Source: Oscillospiraceae bacterium (lineage in GTDB: Bacteria > Bacillota > Clostridia > Oscillospirales > Oscillospiraceae). Taken from it: a DNA stretch of 64,000 nt. The notes beneath the pieces were generated by a model. It had not been told where the DNA came from. It worked only from the letters and a program-made list of their open reading frames with translations, and did no database searches. Below, one piece after another: positions 26,299 to 34,919 of this stretch. Numbering within the stretch: position 1 is the stretch's first letter; every line of letters begins with the position of its first letter. The stretch spans positions 186,001 to 250,000 of the forward strand of contig WRMH01000001.1 in the NCBI GenBank assembly GCA_009777235.1, given 5' to 3'. The translations under genes were made by a program, and so were the position numbers.

Positions 26299-27303
26299 CT
26301 ACACCTCAAAAAAACTCTTGATAGTTATAAGCTCACCGTTTTTTAGCTCGCCGATGAGCAAAAATTCGCCGTTTGGCGCGTAAACCTTGTATCTGCCTAC
26401 GGGTAGCTCCCTTGCGCAAGGCTCTTCCCGCACACCGGGCGCTTCGCATATGGACTCTTCACGCACACCGGACGCCACGCGGCCCTGCTCCGTGCTTTTA
26501 ATACGCGGCCGCGCTCCGTTTTTGACCTTTTGCGCGTCAGCCTCGCTCAAAATTATCGAAGGATAGCGGGAAAACATACTGTCAACGGGGCAAAGAATAT
26601 CACCCGCCGACCCGGACAATATGCTTGAAAGCGCGTCTTTTAGCGTGTGCGCGGCGTCGGCGGAGTAAGCACCGACTCTTGTCCGCCGCAGATATGACAT
26701 AGCGCCGCCGCAACCGAGTTTTGCGCCAATATCATGGCATAATGTACGGATATATGTTCCCTTAGAGCAAACAATACGAAGAAAAATGTCGCCGCCCGGA
26801 AAATCACCGCCCTCTTCGCGGCATAGCGCGGACTTTGAAGGCTCTATCAGCTCTATCTTTGATATTGTAATATCACGCGCCTCGCGCTCTATCTCCACTC
26901 CGCGCCGCGCAAGCTCATATAATTTTTTTCCGCCAATCTTAATCGCGGAATACATTGGCGGCAGTTGCTTTTGCTCGCCAAGAAAAAGAGGCAAAACAGC
27001 GCGGACATCGCAAATGCCTGCAGTATGCGGACTATCGCTGAGAGCCGTGCCCGTTATATCTTGCGTATCAGTCACAATGCCAAGCCGCAGCCCCGCAATG
27101 TATTCTTTTTCGGCGTTTTCGCAAAACTGCGCCGCCCGCGTTGCGCGGCCAATAAAAACAGGCAGCACTCCGGTCGCCATTGGGTCGAGCGTACCGCCGT
27201 GACCAACGCGCTTTATCCGCAAAGCCGCACGCAGCTTTGCGACTACATCATGTGATGTAAAAGACGCGGGTTTATCAATAATGAGGATTCCGCTATGTTT
27301 CAT
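26299..27303 (-). CDS. truB: tRNA pseudouridine-55 synthase TruB
   Basis: 334 residues with the catalytic aspartate in GHGGTLDPMATGVLP and the KIGGKKLYELAR and CSKGTYIRTL motifs. It makes pseudouridine 55 in the T loop of tRNAs. Start ATG 27303; the TTG three codons upstream is too close to GGAG. An unusual ~30-residue insertion before the C-terminal PUA-like part contains GVREE twice, encoded by two near-identical short DNA repeats (~26419-26480). Confidence 0.92.
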   Translation of the reverse strand: MKHSGILIIDKPASFTSHDVVAKLRAALRIKRVGHGGTLDPMATGVLPVFIGRATRAAQFCENAEKEYIAGLRLGIVTDTQDITGTALSDSPHTAGICDVRAVLPLFLGEQKQLPPMYSAIKIGGKKLYELARRGVEIEREARDITISKIELIEPSKSALCREEGGDFPGGDIFLRIVCSKGTYIRTLCHDIGAKLGCGGAMSYLRRTRVGAYSADAAHTLKDALSSILSGSAGDILCPVDSMFSRYPSIILSEADAQKVKNGARPRIKSTEQGRVASGVREESICEAPGVREEPCARELPVGRYKVYAPNGEFLLIGELKNGELITIKSFFEV

Positions 27304-27327
27304 TAAAGGCAATCTCCAAAAACCATA

Positions 27328-28302
27328 TCACGGCGAGCCGGGCAAGCCGTCCGCGCCGCCCAAGACTTTTAGCAGCTCCGCTTTGATCTCCTCAATTGTT
27401 TTTGCGATGGACGCGCCCGCGGCCGAGCGGTGCCCTCCGCCTCCAAAATGAATGCACAGGCGGCTGGCGTCAAAAGACCCGGACGATCTGACAGAAATTT
27501 TACAGTCGGTTGCGGAAGATAATTCGCGTATGGTTATGCCGACATCAACACCCTCTATAGAGGTCGGAATACCGGAAATATCATCAACGTCATCTTCGAC
27601 CGCGCCGGAGGTTTTCATCATATCCCTTGTTATCACAGTGATAGCGACCTTGCCGTCAAAATGAAACTCAATATTGTTGTACAACATACCTTCTATAGCA
27701 ATGCGCCCGCGTGTCTTTGTCCTAAAGAGCAGCTTGTTCAATTCCTTATGCGGCGCGCCGCGCTCAATGAGCAATGCGGCTGTTTTCAGCGCGTTTGCTG
27801 TGGTGTTTCCATAGACGAAGCAGCCGGTGTCCGTCGAGATAGCCACATACAGGCGCAAAGCGGACTGCACGCTTACATCGCCGGACATTTGCGTCAAAAT
27901 CTCGTAAATAATCTCTCCGCATGACGCGTAATCGGGATAGCAGCAAAGAAGTTTCGCATATCCCGTGTTTGAAACGTGATGATCAACGCACAGTGACACA
28001 TCATCTTTATAGCACAAAGCATTTTGCGGAAACAAACCCACAGACGCGGTATCTACAGCCACTATATGATCCGGCACAAAATCGCCCGAAACCCAATAAT
28101 CGCTGACAAATTTTTCGTTGCGCGGGGTTGTCTCGGGATTGTGCAGCAAAAATACGCGCTTGCCAATCTCGCGCAAACCCTGCGCAAGCGCACCCGCGCT
28201 TCCCAAAGTGTCGCCGTCGGGACGCCTGTGAGTCAAAACCAAAAAATTATCCCGCTCCTTAAACCAAGCCGCCGTTTCGATAATAGAAAATCGTGCGCTC
28301 AT
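27328..28302 (-). CDS. nrnA: DHH-family phosphoesterase NrnA (nanoRNase/pAp phosphatase)
   Basis: 324 residues with the DHH-family metal motifs: HRRPDGDTLGSAGAL, VAVDTASVG, CVDHHVSN, and the C-terminal DHHA1 glycine motif HFGGGGHRSAAGA. NrnA degrades nanoRNA and pAp. Its place between rbfA and truB is typical for Bacillota. It begins 2 bp after rbfA. Confidence 0.92.
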   Translation of the reverse strand: MSARFSIIETAAWFKERDNFLVLTHRRPDGDTLGSAGALAQGLREIGKRVFLLHNPETTPRNEKFVSDYWVSGDFVPDHIVAVDTASVGLFPQNALCYKDDVSLCVDHHVSNTGYAKLLCCYPDYASCGEIIYEILTQMSGDVSVQSALRLYVAISTDTGCFVYGNTTANALKTAALLIERGAPHKELNKLLFRTKTRGRIAIEGMLYNNIEFHFDGKVAITVITRDMMKTSGAVEDDVDDISGIPTSIEGVDVGITIRELSSATDCKISVRSSGSFDASRLCIHFGGGGHRSAAGASIAKTIEEIKAELLKVLGGADGLPGSP

Positions 28303-28304
28303 AG

Positions 28305-28652
28305 TCAGACCTCACTGTGCGTATTCAGCTCGCTCAAAATCGTGTTGATCTTTGAACCGTGTTCTATAGAATCGTCAAGAATAAAAATAAGCTCGGGCGT
28401 ATGCCGCAGAGACAGAGCCTTGCCAAGCTCATAACGCAAATGACCTGCCGCAGACTTCAAACCCGCCTTAAAACTCTTCTCAGATTCTAAATTATATACG
28501 CTAAGATAAATCTTTGCATAACTTAAATCGCCCGTCGTTTCCACAGCGGTTATGCTTATCATGCCCTGCTTTACGCGGGGGTCCTTGATATTGCGCAGCA
28601 AAACCGACAGCTCGCGCTGTATGTCTTCATTTATACGAAAAAGTCTATTCAT
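28305..28652 (-). CDS. rbfA: Ribosome-binding factor A
   Basis: 115 residues from ATG 28652 (AGGAAG upstream); a longer frame to 28706 would translate the palindromic element. RbfA pattern: MNRLFRINEDIQRELSVLL, DPRVKQGMISITAVE, RYELGKALSLRHTPELIFILDDSIEHG. It matures the 30S subunit. It is separated from infB by ~190 bp of repeats although both are in one operon. Confidence 0.92.
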   Translation of the reverse strand: MNRLFRINEDIQRELSVLLRNIKDPRVKQGMISITAVETTGDLSYAKIYLSVYNLESEKSFKAGLKSAAGHLRYELGKALSLRHTPELIFILDDSIEHGSKINTILSELNTHSEV

Positions 28653-28676
28653 AACACACTTCCTATGTAACCTGAG

Positions 28677-28773
28677 GTCATAAAAATCATTCCGATAGCG
28701 GAGCACGGATGCGGAGCGTCCGATCGTCTGCGCAAGGATGACGCAGTTGATCGGGGAGGAATGATTTTATGAC
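28677..28773. repeat. Covarying palindromic element, copy A
   Basis: 97 bp. Outer arms GTCATAAAAATCATTCC and GGAATGATTTTATGAC pair; inside are hairpin GGATGC-GGA-GCGTCC and a long hairpin closed by CCGATC/GATCGG with inner CTGCG/CGCAG. It would fold as a three-way junction in RNA or a cruciform in DNA. It lies inside the infB-rbfA gap and is therefore transcribed with the operon. Related copies: 33120-33250, 39894-39991, and a partial copy at 28788. Confidence 0.85.
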
Positions 28774-28787
28774 CGAAGAAAATCACA

Positions 28788-28829
28788 ATAAAAATCATTC
28801 CGACAGCGGAGCACGGATGCGGAGCGTCC
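28788..28829. repeat. Covarying palindromic element, partial copy A'
   Basis: The left arm and first hairpin (ATAAAAATCATTCCGACAGC through GGATGCGGAGCGTCC) are repeated once more, but the second hairpin and right arm are missing. It follows copy A by 14 bp, suggesting incomplete duplication or slippage. Confidence 0.8.
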
Positions 28830-28838
28830 TATTCATAA

Positions 28839-31271
28839 CTAAATGTTTACAATCTCCTCCATCGCAAAACACTCAATGACATCGCCGAGCTTAACATCGT
28901 CAAATTTCTCGAGCGAAATACCGCATTCATAGTTTGTCAAAACCTCGCGGACATCATCCTTGAAACGCCGCAGCGAAGCAATCTCGCCCTCGTGGATGAC
29001 GATACCGTCACGCACCACCCGCGCCTTACCGCTGCGAATAATCTTACCGTTTTGCACATATGAGCCGCAAATAGTACCGGCGGCGGAAGACTTAAATATA
29101 TCGCGAACCTCGGCCTGCCCGTATGTGACCTCGTGAAACTTGGGAGAAAGCATACCCTTCATAGCAAGCTCGATCTCGTTGATACACTCATAGATGACGC
29201 GATACATACGCACATCAACATTGCTGCGAACGGCGCTGTCGCGGGCGGCGTTGTCCGGGCGGACATTAAAGCCGACGATAATAGCGCCGCTTGTGGACGC
29301 GAGCATGATGTCACCCTCGCTGATGGCGCCGACGCCGGAATGAATAACACGCACGCGAACCTCTTCGTTTGTCAGCTTCTCTAAAGAAGCCTTTATAGCC
29401 TCCGCGCTTCCGACAACGTCCGCCTTGACGATAATGTTCAAATCCTTGAGCTCGCCCTCTTGAATACGCGCAAACAAATCTTCCAAAGAAACCTTCATTA
29501 CACCCGCCGCTATGCCGCGCTTTTCATGCCTTCGCTCTTCGGCCAATTCTTTTGCCATACGCTCATCCGTGACGACATTAAACATATCCCCGGCAAGAGG
29601 AACTTCGGACAGGCCGGAAATTTCCACAGGGACGGAAGGCCCCGCCGTTTCTATACGTTCACCGGAATCGGACATCATCACGCGCACATTGCCGACGGCA
29701 GTACCCGCTATGATCGTATCTCCTTGTTTTAACGTGCCATTTTGAACAAGCACGGTCATGAGCGGCCCGCGCCCCTTGTCGAGCTTCGCTTCAATGACAG
29801 TTCCGCGAGCCAAACGGTTTGGGTTTGCGCGAAGCTCCGCTATCTCGGCGGTCAATATGATCATTTCAAGCAAATGGTCAATGCCTTCGCCCGTCTTTGC
29901 GGAAATCGGGCAAACAATGGTTTCGCCGCCCCACTCCTCGGGCACAAGCTCGTATTCTGTGAGCTGCTGCATGATCTTGTCGGGATTAGCCCCCGAAACA
30001 TCTATCTTATTGATGGCGACGATAATCGGTATGGACGCCGCTTTTGCGTGGTTGATAGACTCAACTGTTTGCGGCATAATGCCGTCGTCCGCCGCGACCG
30101 TGAGAATTGCTATGTCCGTAATGCTTGCCCCGCGGGCGCGCATTGCCGTAAAAGCCTCATGGCCCGGAGTGTCTAAGAAAGTGATGGTGTTGCCGTGTAT
30201 GGAAGTCTGGTAAGCCCCGATATGCTGTGTGATACCTCCCGCTTCTTCCGATACGACGCTCTCTTTGCGAATTTTGTCAAGCAATGACGTTTTTCCGTGG
30301 TCAACGTGACCCATGACCACCACGACCGGGGCACGCGGCACCAAATCCTCACTCTTGTCCTCGCTGTCATCAAAGAGGCGTTCTTCTATAGTCACCACAA
30401 TCTCTTGCTGAACCTTACAGCCCATCTCAATAGCCACAAGCGACGCCGTATCTTGGTCAATTATATCGGAAACAGAAACCATAACGCCCATCTTGACAAG
30501 CTGGCGCACAACCTCGGCGCCGGTTCTCTTCATACGGGAGGCAAGGTCTCCGACGGCGATTTCCTCCGGTATCAAAACCTTGACGGGAACCTTCTTCGCA
30601 ACCTCAAGGTGCAGCCTATGCAGTCTGTCGCGCTCTTCCTGACGCTTTTTTGCGCCGTGCGCCATGTTTTGCATGGGCGTCCTTGCCTTGCGGACGATTT
30701 TTTCTTTGCCGTATCTCATGCGTTCGGCGCGTTCGGGTACTAAGCTGTCGAGCCGCTCGTCATATTTTGACATATTTATTGTCGCGCCGGATGTATCAAC
30801 AACGCGCTTTTGCGGCGTCAGATGGGGCATAAACGGTTTGTCTATCTTCTTTTTCGGAGCCGCCTGCTGCGCCGCGGGGGCTTTATCCAAGCCGGATGCA
30901 GCTGCAGCTTCCGCGCCGCCTGCCGCGCCGCCCGAGCCGGATGAGCCGTCTGACGTTTTGCCCGCGGCGGGCTCGCCGTCGGCGCTTTGCGCACCGTCCG
31001 CCGACGCGCTGTCTTTTGTATCGCCGCCTGTGCCGCCGTCAGGGGCAGGAGAGGGCAACGGCGCGCCTTCGGATAAAACGACCGAAACATCTTCGATTTG
31101 ATTATTAAAGGTCAAATACGCGAAAATAATGTCAAGCTCTTTGATGGAGAGGATGTGCATATGATTTTTTGGCATTGTAGCATATTTTGTGAGTATTTCC
31201 GTAATCAATTTTGTTGTCACATTGAAATCCTTGGCGATTTCGTGAACTCTGTATTTAAACATTGTACTCAT
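28839..31271 (-). CDS. infB: Translation initiation factor IF-2
   Basis: 810 residues: N-terminal IF2N helix (YRVHEIAKDFNVTTK), a low-complexity Ala/Gly/Asp/Ser linker (~75-140), a second IF2N region (~220-280), and the G domain with VVVMGHVDHGKTSLL (G1), FLDTPGHEAF (G3), AINKID (G4), followed by EF-Tu-like and C-terminal domains. It places initiator tRNA on the 30S subunit. Its ATG overlaps the ylxQ stop by 4 bp after GGAGGGTGAT. Confidence 0.95.
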   Translation of the reverse strand: MSTMFKYRVHEIAKDFNVTTKLITEILTKYATMPKNHMHILSIKELDIIFAYLTFNNQIEDVSVVLSEGAPLPSPAPDGGTGGDTKDSASADGAQSADGEPAAGKTSDGSSGSGGAAGGAEAAAASGLDKAPAAQQAAPKKKIDKPFMPHLTPQKRVVDTSGATINMSKYDERLDSLVPERAERMRYGKEKIVRKARTPMQNMAHGAKKRQEERDRLHRLHLEVAKKVPVKVLIPEEIAVGDLASRMKRTGAEVVRQLVKMGVMVSVSDIIDQDTASLVAIEMGCKVQQEIVVTIEERLFDDSEDKSEDLVPRAPVVVVMGHVDHGKTSLLDKIRKESVVSEEAGGITQHIGAYQTSIHGNTITFLDTPGHEAFTAMRARGASITDIAILTVAADDGIMPQTVESINHAKAASIPIIVAINKIDVSGANPDKIMQQLTEYELVPEEWGGETIVCPISAKTGEGIDHLLEMIILTAEIAELRANPNRLARGTVIEAKLDKGRGPLMTVLVQNGTLKQGDTIIAGTAVGNVRVMMSDSGERIETAGPSVPVEISGLSEVPLAGDMFNVVTDERMAKELAEERRHEKRGIAAGVMKVSLEDLFARIQEGELKDLNIIVKADVVGSAEAIKASLEKLTNEEVRVRVIHSGVGAISEGDIMLASTSGAIIVGFNVRPDNAARDSAVRSNVDVRMYRVIYECINEIELAMKGMLSPKFHEVTYGQAEVRDIFKSSAAGTICGSYVQNGKIIRSGKARVVRDGIVIHEGEIASLRRFKDDVREVLTNYECGISLEKFDDVKLGDVIECFAMEEIVNI

Positions 31272-31672
31272 AACGCATCACCCTCCTTTATTTCCGACTT
31301 TGTCTCCGCTTTTGTTTTTGCTTGCGCCGTCAAATTTAGCGTCCGGCCGGCCTCGGTCAGCTTATCGGTAAATCCTTTGGCAAGCCCTTTATCCAATATG
31401 GCAATGACGCCGGGAGACCCCCGCCCGGTAATGCTTCCGAGCTCAAATTTAGTATATGGGACAGGGAGATATTTGATGTTTTGCATTGCCGAATTTTCTT
31501 TTGCCCGCCTAACGCTTCTTTCGGACGCGTCACACGCCGAAATGATAAGCCGCGCTTTTCCGTGTCTGGCCGAAATTGCGGCAGCCTCGCCTCCAATGGC
31601 AAGAAAACCTGCTTTTTTCGCTATTCCCAATAATCCAAGGGCTTTATCCACTTTGTTTCTCCAACTCGTCAA
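31268..31672 (-). CDS. ylxQ: L7Ae-family RNA-binding protein YlxQ
   Basis: 134 residues. N-terminal L7Ae/L30e-like fold (ALGLLGIAKKAGFLAIGGEA, ARLIISACDASERS) with an unusual ~35-residue basic/acidic tail. It is expected to bind kink-turn RNA. Overlaps ylxR by 29 bp and infB by 4 bp. Confidence 0.85.
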   Translation of the reverse strand: MTSWRNKVDKALGLLGIAKKAGFLAIGGEAAAISARHGKARLIISACDASERSVRRAKENSAMQNIKYLPVPYTKFELGSITGRGSPGVIAILDKGLAKGFTDKLTEAGRTLNLTAQAKTKAETKSEIKEGDAL

Positions 31673-31898
31673 ACACGTCTTTTGGTATTTCCGTTTTTAA
31701 TGCGCGTGACAGCGCGTTTGATTTTTGCACTCGCGCAAAACACTTTTTATCCTTACAGACATATGCCCCCCGCCCGTTGCTTTTTCCCAAGGCATCCAAC
31801 TCTACAGACCCGCCGGGAGCTCTTACGACACGAATAAGGTCGTTTTTGGTTTTCATTTCCCGGCACCCGAGGCACATTCTAAGCGGCGTTTTCTTCAT
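31644..31898 (-). CDS. ylxR: YlxR (DUF448) RNA-binding protein
   Basis: 84 residues with the family motif RMCLGCREMKTKNDLIRVV and RGAYVCKDKKCFARVQKSNAL. YlxR proteins are nucleic-acid-binding partners coded next to nusA. Overlaps nusA by 4 bp. Confidence 0.9.
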   Translation of the reverse strand: MKKTPLRMCLGCREMKTKNDLIRVVRAPGGSVELDALGKSNGRGAYVCKDKKCFARVQKSNALSRALKTEIPKDVFDELEKQSG

Positions 31899-32947
31899 GC
31901 TTGCGATTCCGATTTAATATCTATTTTGAAGCCTGTGAGACGGGCCGCAAGACGGACATTTTGACCCTCTTTTCCTATCGCGAGAGATAATTGGTTGTCG
32001 GGGACAACGACGCGGCATGATTTGCCGTCCTCGTTGATGAGGACATCAATAACCTCTGACGGAGCCAGCGCGGAAGCGATGTATTCTGCGGGGTCCTCGT
32101 TATATCTGACAATGTCAATCTTTTCGCCGTTTAGTTCATTGACGATTGCGTTCACGCGAGCGCCTTTTGTTCCAACGCAAGCGCCAATCGGTTCAATGGC
32201 GAGGTCGTTTGATTCGACGGCAATCTTTGTCCGGTTTCCTGCTTCGCGGGCTATGCTGCGTATCTCGACTATGCCGTCGGCGATTTCCGGGACTTCAAGC
32301 TCAAACAGCCGCTTTACAAGGCCGGGGTGCGTGCGCGATATAAGAATGAGCGGGTCGCGGGTAGATTTTTTTACTTCGATAACATAGACCTTTATCCTGT
32401 CTCCGTCGCGGAGCGGCTCGCCTGGTATACGCTCGTTCGACGACAGAACAGCCTCCGTATGCTCGGAGTTTGAACCGATTTGTATCGCCGCGTTTCCGGT
32501 GCGCGGGTCAATACGCTGCACGATACCCGTGAGTATTTCATGCTCTTTTGACGTAAACTCGTCATAGATCATGTTCCGCTCCGCTTCGCGTATGCCTTGA
32601 ACAATGACCTGCTTTGCCGACTGCGCGGCGATTCGCCCAAATCTGGTTTTATCAACAGGCTCGGTGACAACGTCTCCTATGTTTATGCCTTTTATGATTT
32701 CACGCGCTTGCTCGAGCGAATATTGCGTTCTGGGATTGTCAACTTTTTCTACGACTTGCTTCTCCAAAAACATATCCACAGTCTTTTCGACGGGGTCGAG
32801 CACGACACGCGCACAATCGGATTCCAATGGATAATCCTTTTTTAGCGCGGCCAAAAGCGCTTGCTCAATTTTATCAATCATGTAGGCTTGCGGTATTCCT
32901 TTTTCTTTTTCGATATCGGCTATTGCAGCGAAAAACTCCCGATTCAT
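31895..32947 (-). CDS. nusA: Transcription termination/antitermination factor NusA
   Basis: 350 residues: N-terminal RNA polymerase-binding domain (~1-125), S1 (~135-200, GIVQRIDPRTGNAAIQIG), KH1 and KH2 (~230-345, with PIGACVGTKGARVNAI and LAIGKEGQNVRLAARLTG). It lacks the acidic C-terminal repeats of proteobacterial NusA, as usual in Bacillota. First gene of the operon; rimP, normally just upstream, is not here. A terminator-like hairpin stands in its leader. Confidence 0.95.
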   Translation of the reverse strand: MNREFFAAIADIEKEKGIPQAYMIDKIEQALLAALKKDYPLESDCARVVLDPVEKTVDMFLEKQVVEKVDNPRTQYSLEQAREIIKGINIGDVVTEPVDKTRFGRIAAQSAKQVIVQGIREAERNMIYDEFTSKEHEILTGIVQRIDPRTGNAAIQIGSNSEHTEAVLSSNERIPGEPLRDGDRIKVYVIEVKKSTRDPLILISRTHPGLVKRLFELEVPEIADGIVEIRSIAREAGNRTKIAVESNDLAIEPIGACVGTKGARVNAIVNELNGEKIDIVRYNEDPAEYIASALAPSEVIDVLINEDGKSCRVVVPDNQLSLAIGKEGQNVRLAARLTGFKIDIKSESQA

Positions 32948-32990
32948 GGTAAAATAAACTCCTTATATTTACTTTCTTGTGGTTTTGCAG

Positions 32991-33014
32991 AAAAAAGAGT
33001 GGGGAATCCCACTC
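32991..33014 (-). terminator. Intrinsic terminator in the nusA leader (possible attenuator)
   Basis: Reverse strand GAGTGGG-ATTC-CCCACTC followed by six Ts. It lies downstream of the operon promoter and ~45 bp before the nusA ATG, so it would terminate leader transcripts unless bypassed. The palindrome GGAACGTTCC sits just upstream (33018-33027) and could take part in an alternative fold. Confidence 0.75.
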
Positions 33015-33068
33015 GTCGGAACGTTCCTTGCGGTGTGCTCACGGCGCATGAAAATAAGCACGAACGAA

Positions 33069-33097
33069 ATAATATCACACTTTTTCAGCAAATGCAA
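33069..33097 (-). promoter_or_regulatory. Promoter of the nusA-infB operon
   Basis: Reverse strand TTGCAT (33092-33097), 17 bp, TATTAT (33069-33074). Start predicted near 33062, giving a ~115-nt leader that contains the terminator hairpin. Confidence 0.7.
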
Positions 33098-33119
33098 GCA
33101 TTATTTTCCGGCCGTGTGT

Positions 33120-33250
33120 TTAAAAATTATTAAGCTGTCATAAAATTCATTCCGAGAGCGGAGCATGGATGCGGAGCGTCCGAACCGTCTGCGCAAGGAT
33201 GACGCAGTGGTTCGGGGAGGAATGATTTTATGACAGCGTATAATTTTTAA
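33120..33250. repeat. Covarying palindromic element, copy B
   Basis: Same element as copy A, with longer outer arms: AAGCTGTCATAAAATTC pairs with the right-hand TTTTATGACAGC, and the flanking TTAAAAATTAT/TAATTTTTAA extends the pairing. The second hairpin is closed by CCGAACC/GGTTCGG here instead of CCGATC/GATCGG. It fills most of the gap between the ABC permease 3' end and the nusA promoter. Confidence 0.85.
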
Positions 33251-33278
33251 CAAAATCAGTGGCGAGCAGAAACTACAC

Positions 33279-34901
33279 CTACGCTGTCATATCGCGTTTC
33301 TTATACGCAAAAAGCCCGATAGCGGTGAGGCAAGCGGCAATAAGCGTCAATGCGCCCAAAGCGAGCCAGTTTACAGAATCCCTCGGAAGCAAAGGTATAT
33401 ATCCAAAAGGCGTGGTTTTGCCTATCCAGCCGGACAAACTTGGAATCATGCGCCCGAAAAACAGCGTAAACAGCGAGTAACCCATCATTGCCCAGCAGAT
33501 GAACGTCGCTCTCGGAATCAGCCCGACCAGCAAAACGGCAAGGCCGATTATCACCCACAGCGCGGGCAGGTAAATCATTGTAGCGTTAAAACAGAAACTA
33601 AAAGATATAGGGGTGTCCATAACCGAAACGGCGCTCGCGTATAGCCCGAGAGCGGACGCAAACGTCGCGGCGACGCTCACGGCAAAAGCCAAAAACGTAT
33701 ACCCGCCAAAATAGCGCACACGCGAGACAGAGCGGGAGAGCACATGCTCTATGCGCCCGTCTTTCTCCTCCGAACGCAGTTTTAGAGAGGCAATCAGGAC
33801 GGGGATCACGCAGCAAATAGCAAGCATTACAATAATGGTTGAAGCGAAATTTTCAGCCAGTGAAATATCCGGGTCTATGACCATCAGGGTATAGTATATT
33901 TCGTTGCTTTCGAGAAAAGTCTCAATATCACCCAAAATTGCTCCGTATGAGACGGCGATCGCAAACAATCCGAACACCCACGCTATTAGCGGATTTCGCA
34001 GCAAACGCCATGACAAGCCGAGAGGAGAGAGCAATCCTTTTTTTGCCTCAGTGCGCCCCGGCCGCGCCGAAATGAAGCCCTGATCTATATCGCGGACTCT
34101 GTTTAGCGCGAAAGCAATCGCCACAGCGACAGCGGTTATGGCCAAAACCGCCAAGACAGGCAGCCAATCATTGCTGACAAAAGTCCGCGCGTGCAATAAA
34201 AGACCTATTGGCGACAGCGCCGTCATAATCGGGATGCTCCCCGAATCTTCGACATTCATGTCTCCCATAATCCGTACCATATAGGCAATCATCAAAAACA
34301 AAAAGGAAAAGCCGATAGCTCCCCGCGAGCTCACGCAAAGCTGACAGAACACGGCTGTCACTGCCGCCATAAACAGTCCGAACACGCCCATTGCGGCGCC
34401 GTAAAGCATACTGCCCTCAAAGTCCATTCCGTGCTCGGCGCCGACCGCCAGTATGCAAATACCTGATACTATGGCGATAACAGCGTTTACCGCGATTGCC
34501 GTGAGCACAGCCGCATTGAGTATTGACAGGCGTCCGACGGGCAGCGAGCGCACGACTTCTGTGCGGTTTCGCTCTTCGTCGGCTCGCGTATGCCGTGTCA
34601 TCAAAAATATGTTCATTATTCCGATGGTGATCAGCATCCACAGCAGCAGCATAGCGGAATACAGCCCGGCAAAGGTATCCCCGCCATCAAAAAGCGGTCC
34701 CATAAAGGCTCTCATTGCGGGGCTTTCAAGTGTGGTAATAAGCGCCGCCCGCTCCGCATCATCACCAAACATATTGGTAAGCAAAGGTATAAGTCCGGCG
34801 GAGAAAAAGACCAAAATGACAATCCATACCACAGACGTCACGCGCTCACGCCGCAGCATAAAGCGGGTAAGTTTAAGGCTTCCTGCAAAAAACTCTTTCA
34901 A
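33279..34901 (-). CDS. ABC exporter permease, two-half ABC-2 type
   Basis: 540 residues with about 12 membrane helices in two halves (helices at ~20-45, 68-92, 115-150, 160-210, 225-260, then 300-330, 350-380, 405-440, 450-480, 505-530), separated by a basic loop (SARPGRTEAKKGLLSPLG). The layout resembles the ABC-2-like exporter permeases paired with DrrA-type ATPases, often linked to drug or peptide export. The partner ATPase is directly upstream. Substrate unknown. Confidence 0.75.
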   Translation of the reverse strand: MKEFFAGSLKLTRFMLRRERVTSVVWIVILVFFSAGLIPLLTNMFGDDAERAALITTLESPAMRAFMGPLFDGGDTFAGLYSAMLLLWMLITIGIMNIFLMTRHTRADEERNRTEVVRSLPVGRLSILNAAVLTAIAVNAVIAIVSGICILAVGAEHGMDFEGSMLYGAAMGVFGLFMAAVTAVFCQLCVSSRGAIGFSFLFLMIAYMVRIMGDMNVEDSGSIPIMTALSPIGLLLHARTFVSNDWLPVLAVLAITAVAVAIAFALNRVRDIDQGFISARPGRTEAKKGLLSPLGLSWRLLRNPLIAWVFGLFAIAVSYGAILGDIETFLESNEIYYTLMVIDPDISLAENFASTIIVMLAICCVIPVLIASLKLRSEEKDGRIEHVLSRSVSRVRYFGGYTFLAFAVSVAATFASALGLYASAVSVMDTPISFSFCFNATMIYLPALWVIIGLAVLLVGLIPRATFICWAMMGYSLFTLFFGRMIPSLSGWIGKTTPFGYIPLLPRDSVNWLALGALTLIAACLTAIGLFAYKKRDMTA

Positions 34902-34919
34902 ACTTCACACCGCCTTTCC

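Noticed and set aside
28653-28706. Longer rbfA start at 28706
   Set aside because: The extra codons are made from the palindromic element and the true ribosome site precedes ATG 28652.
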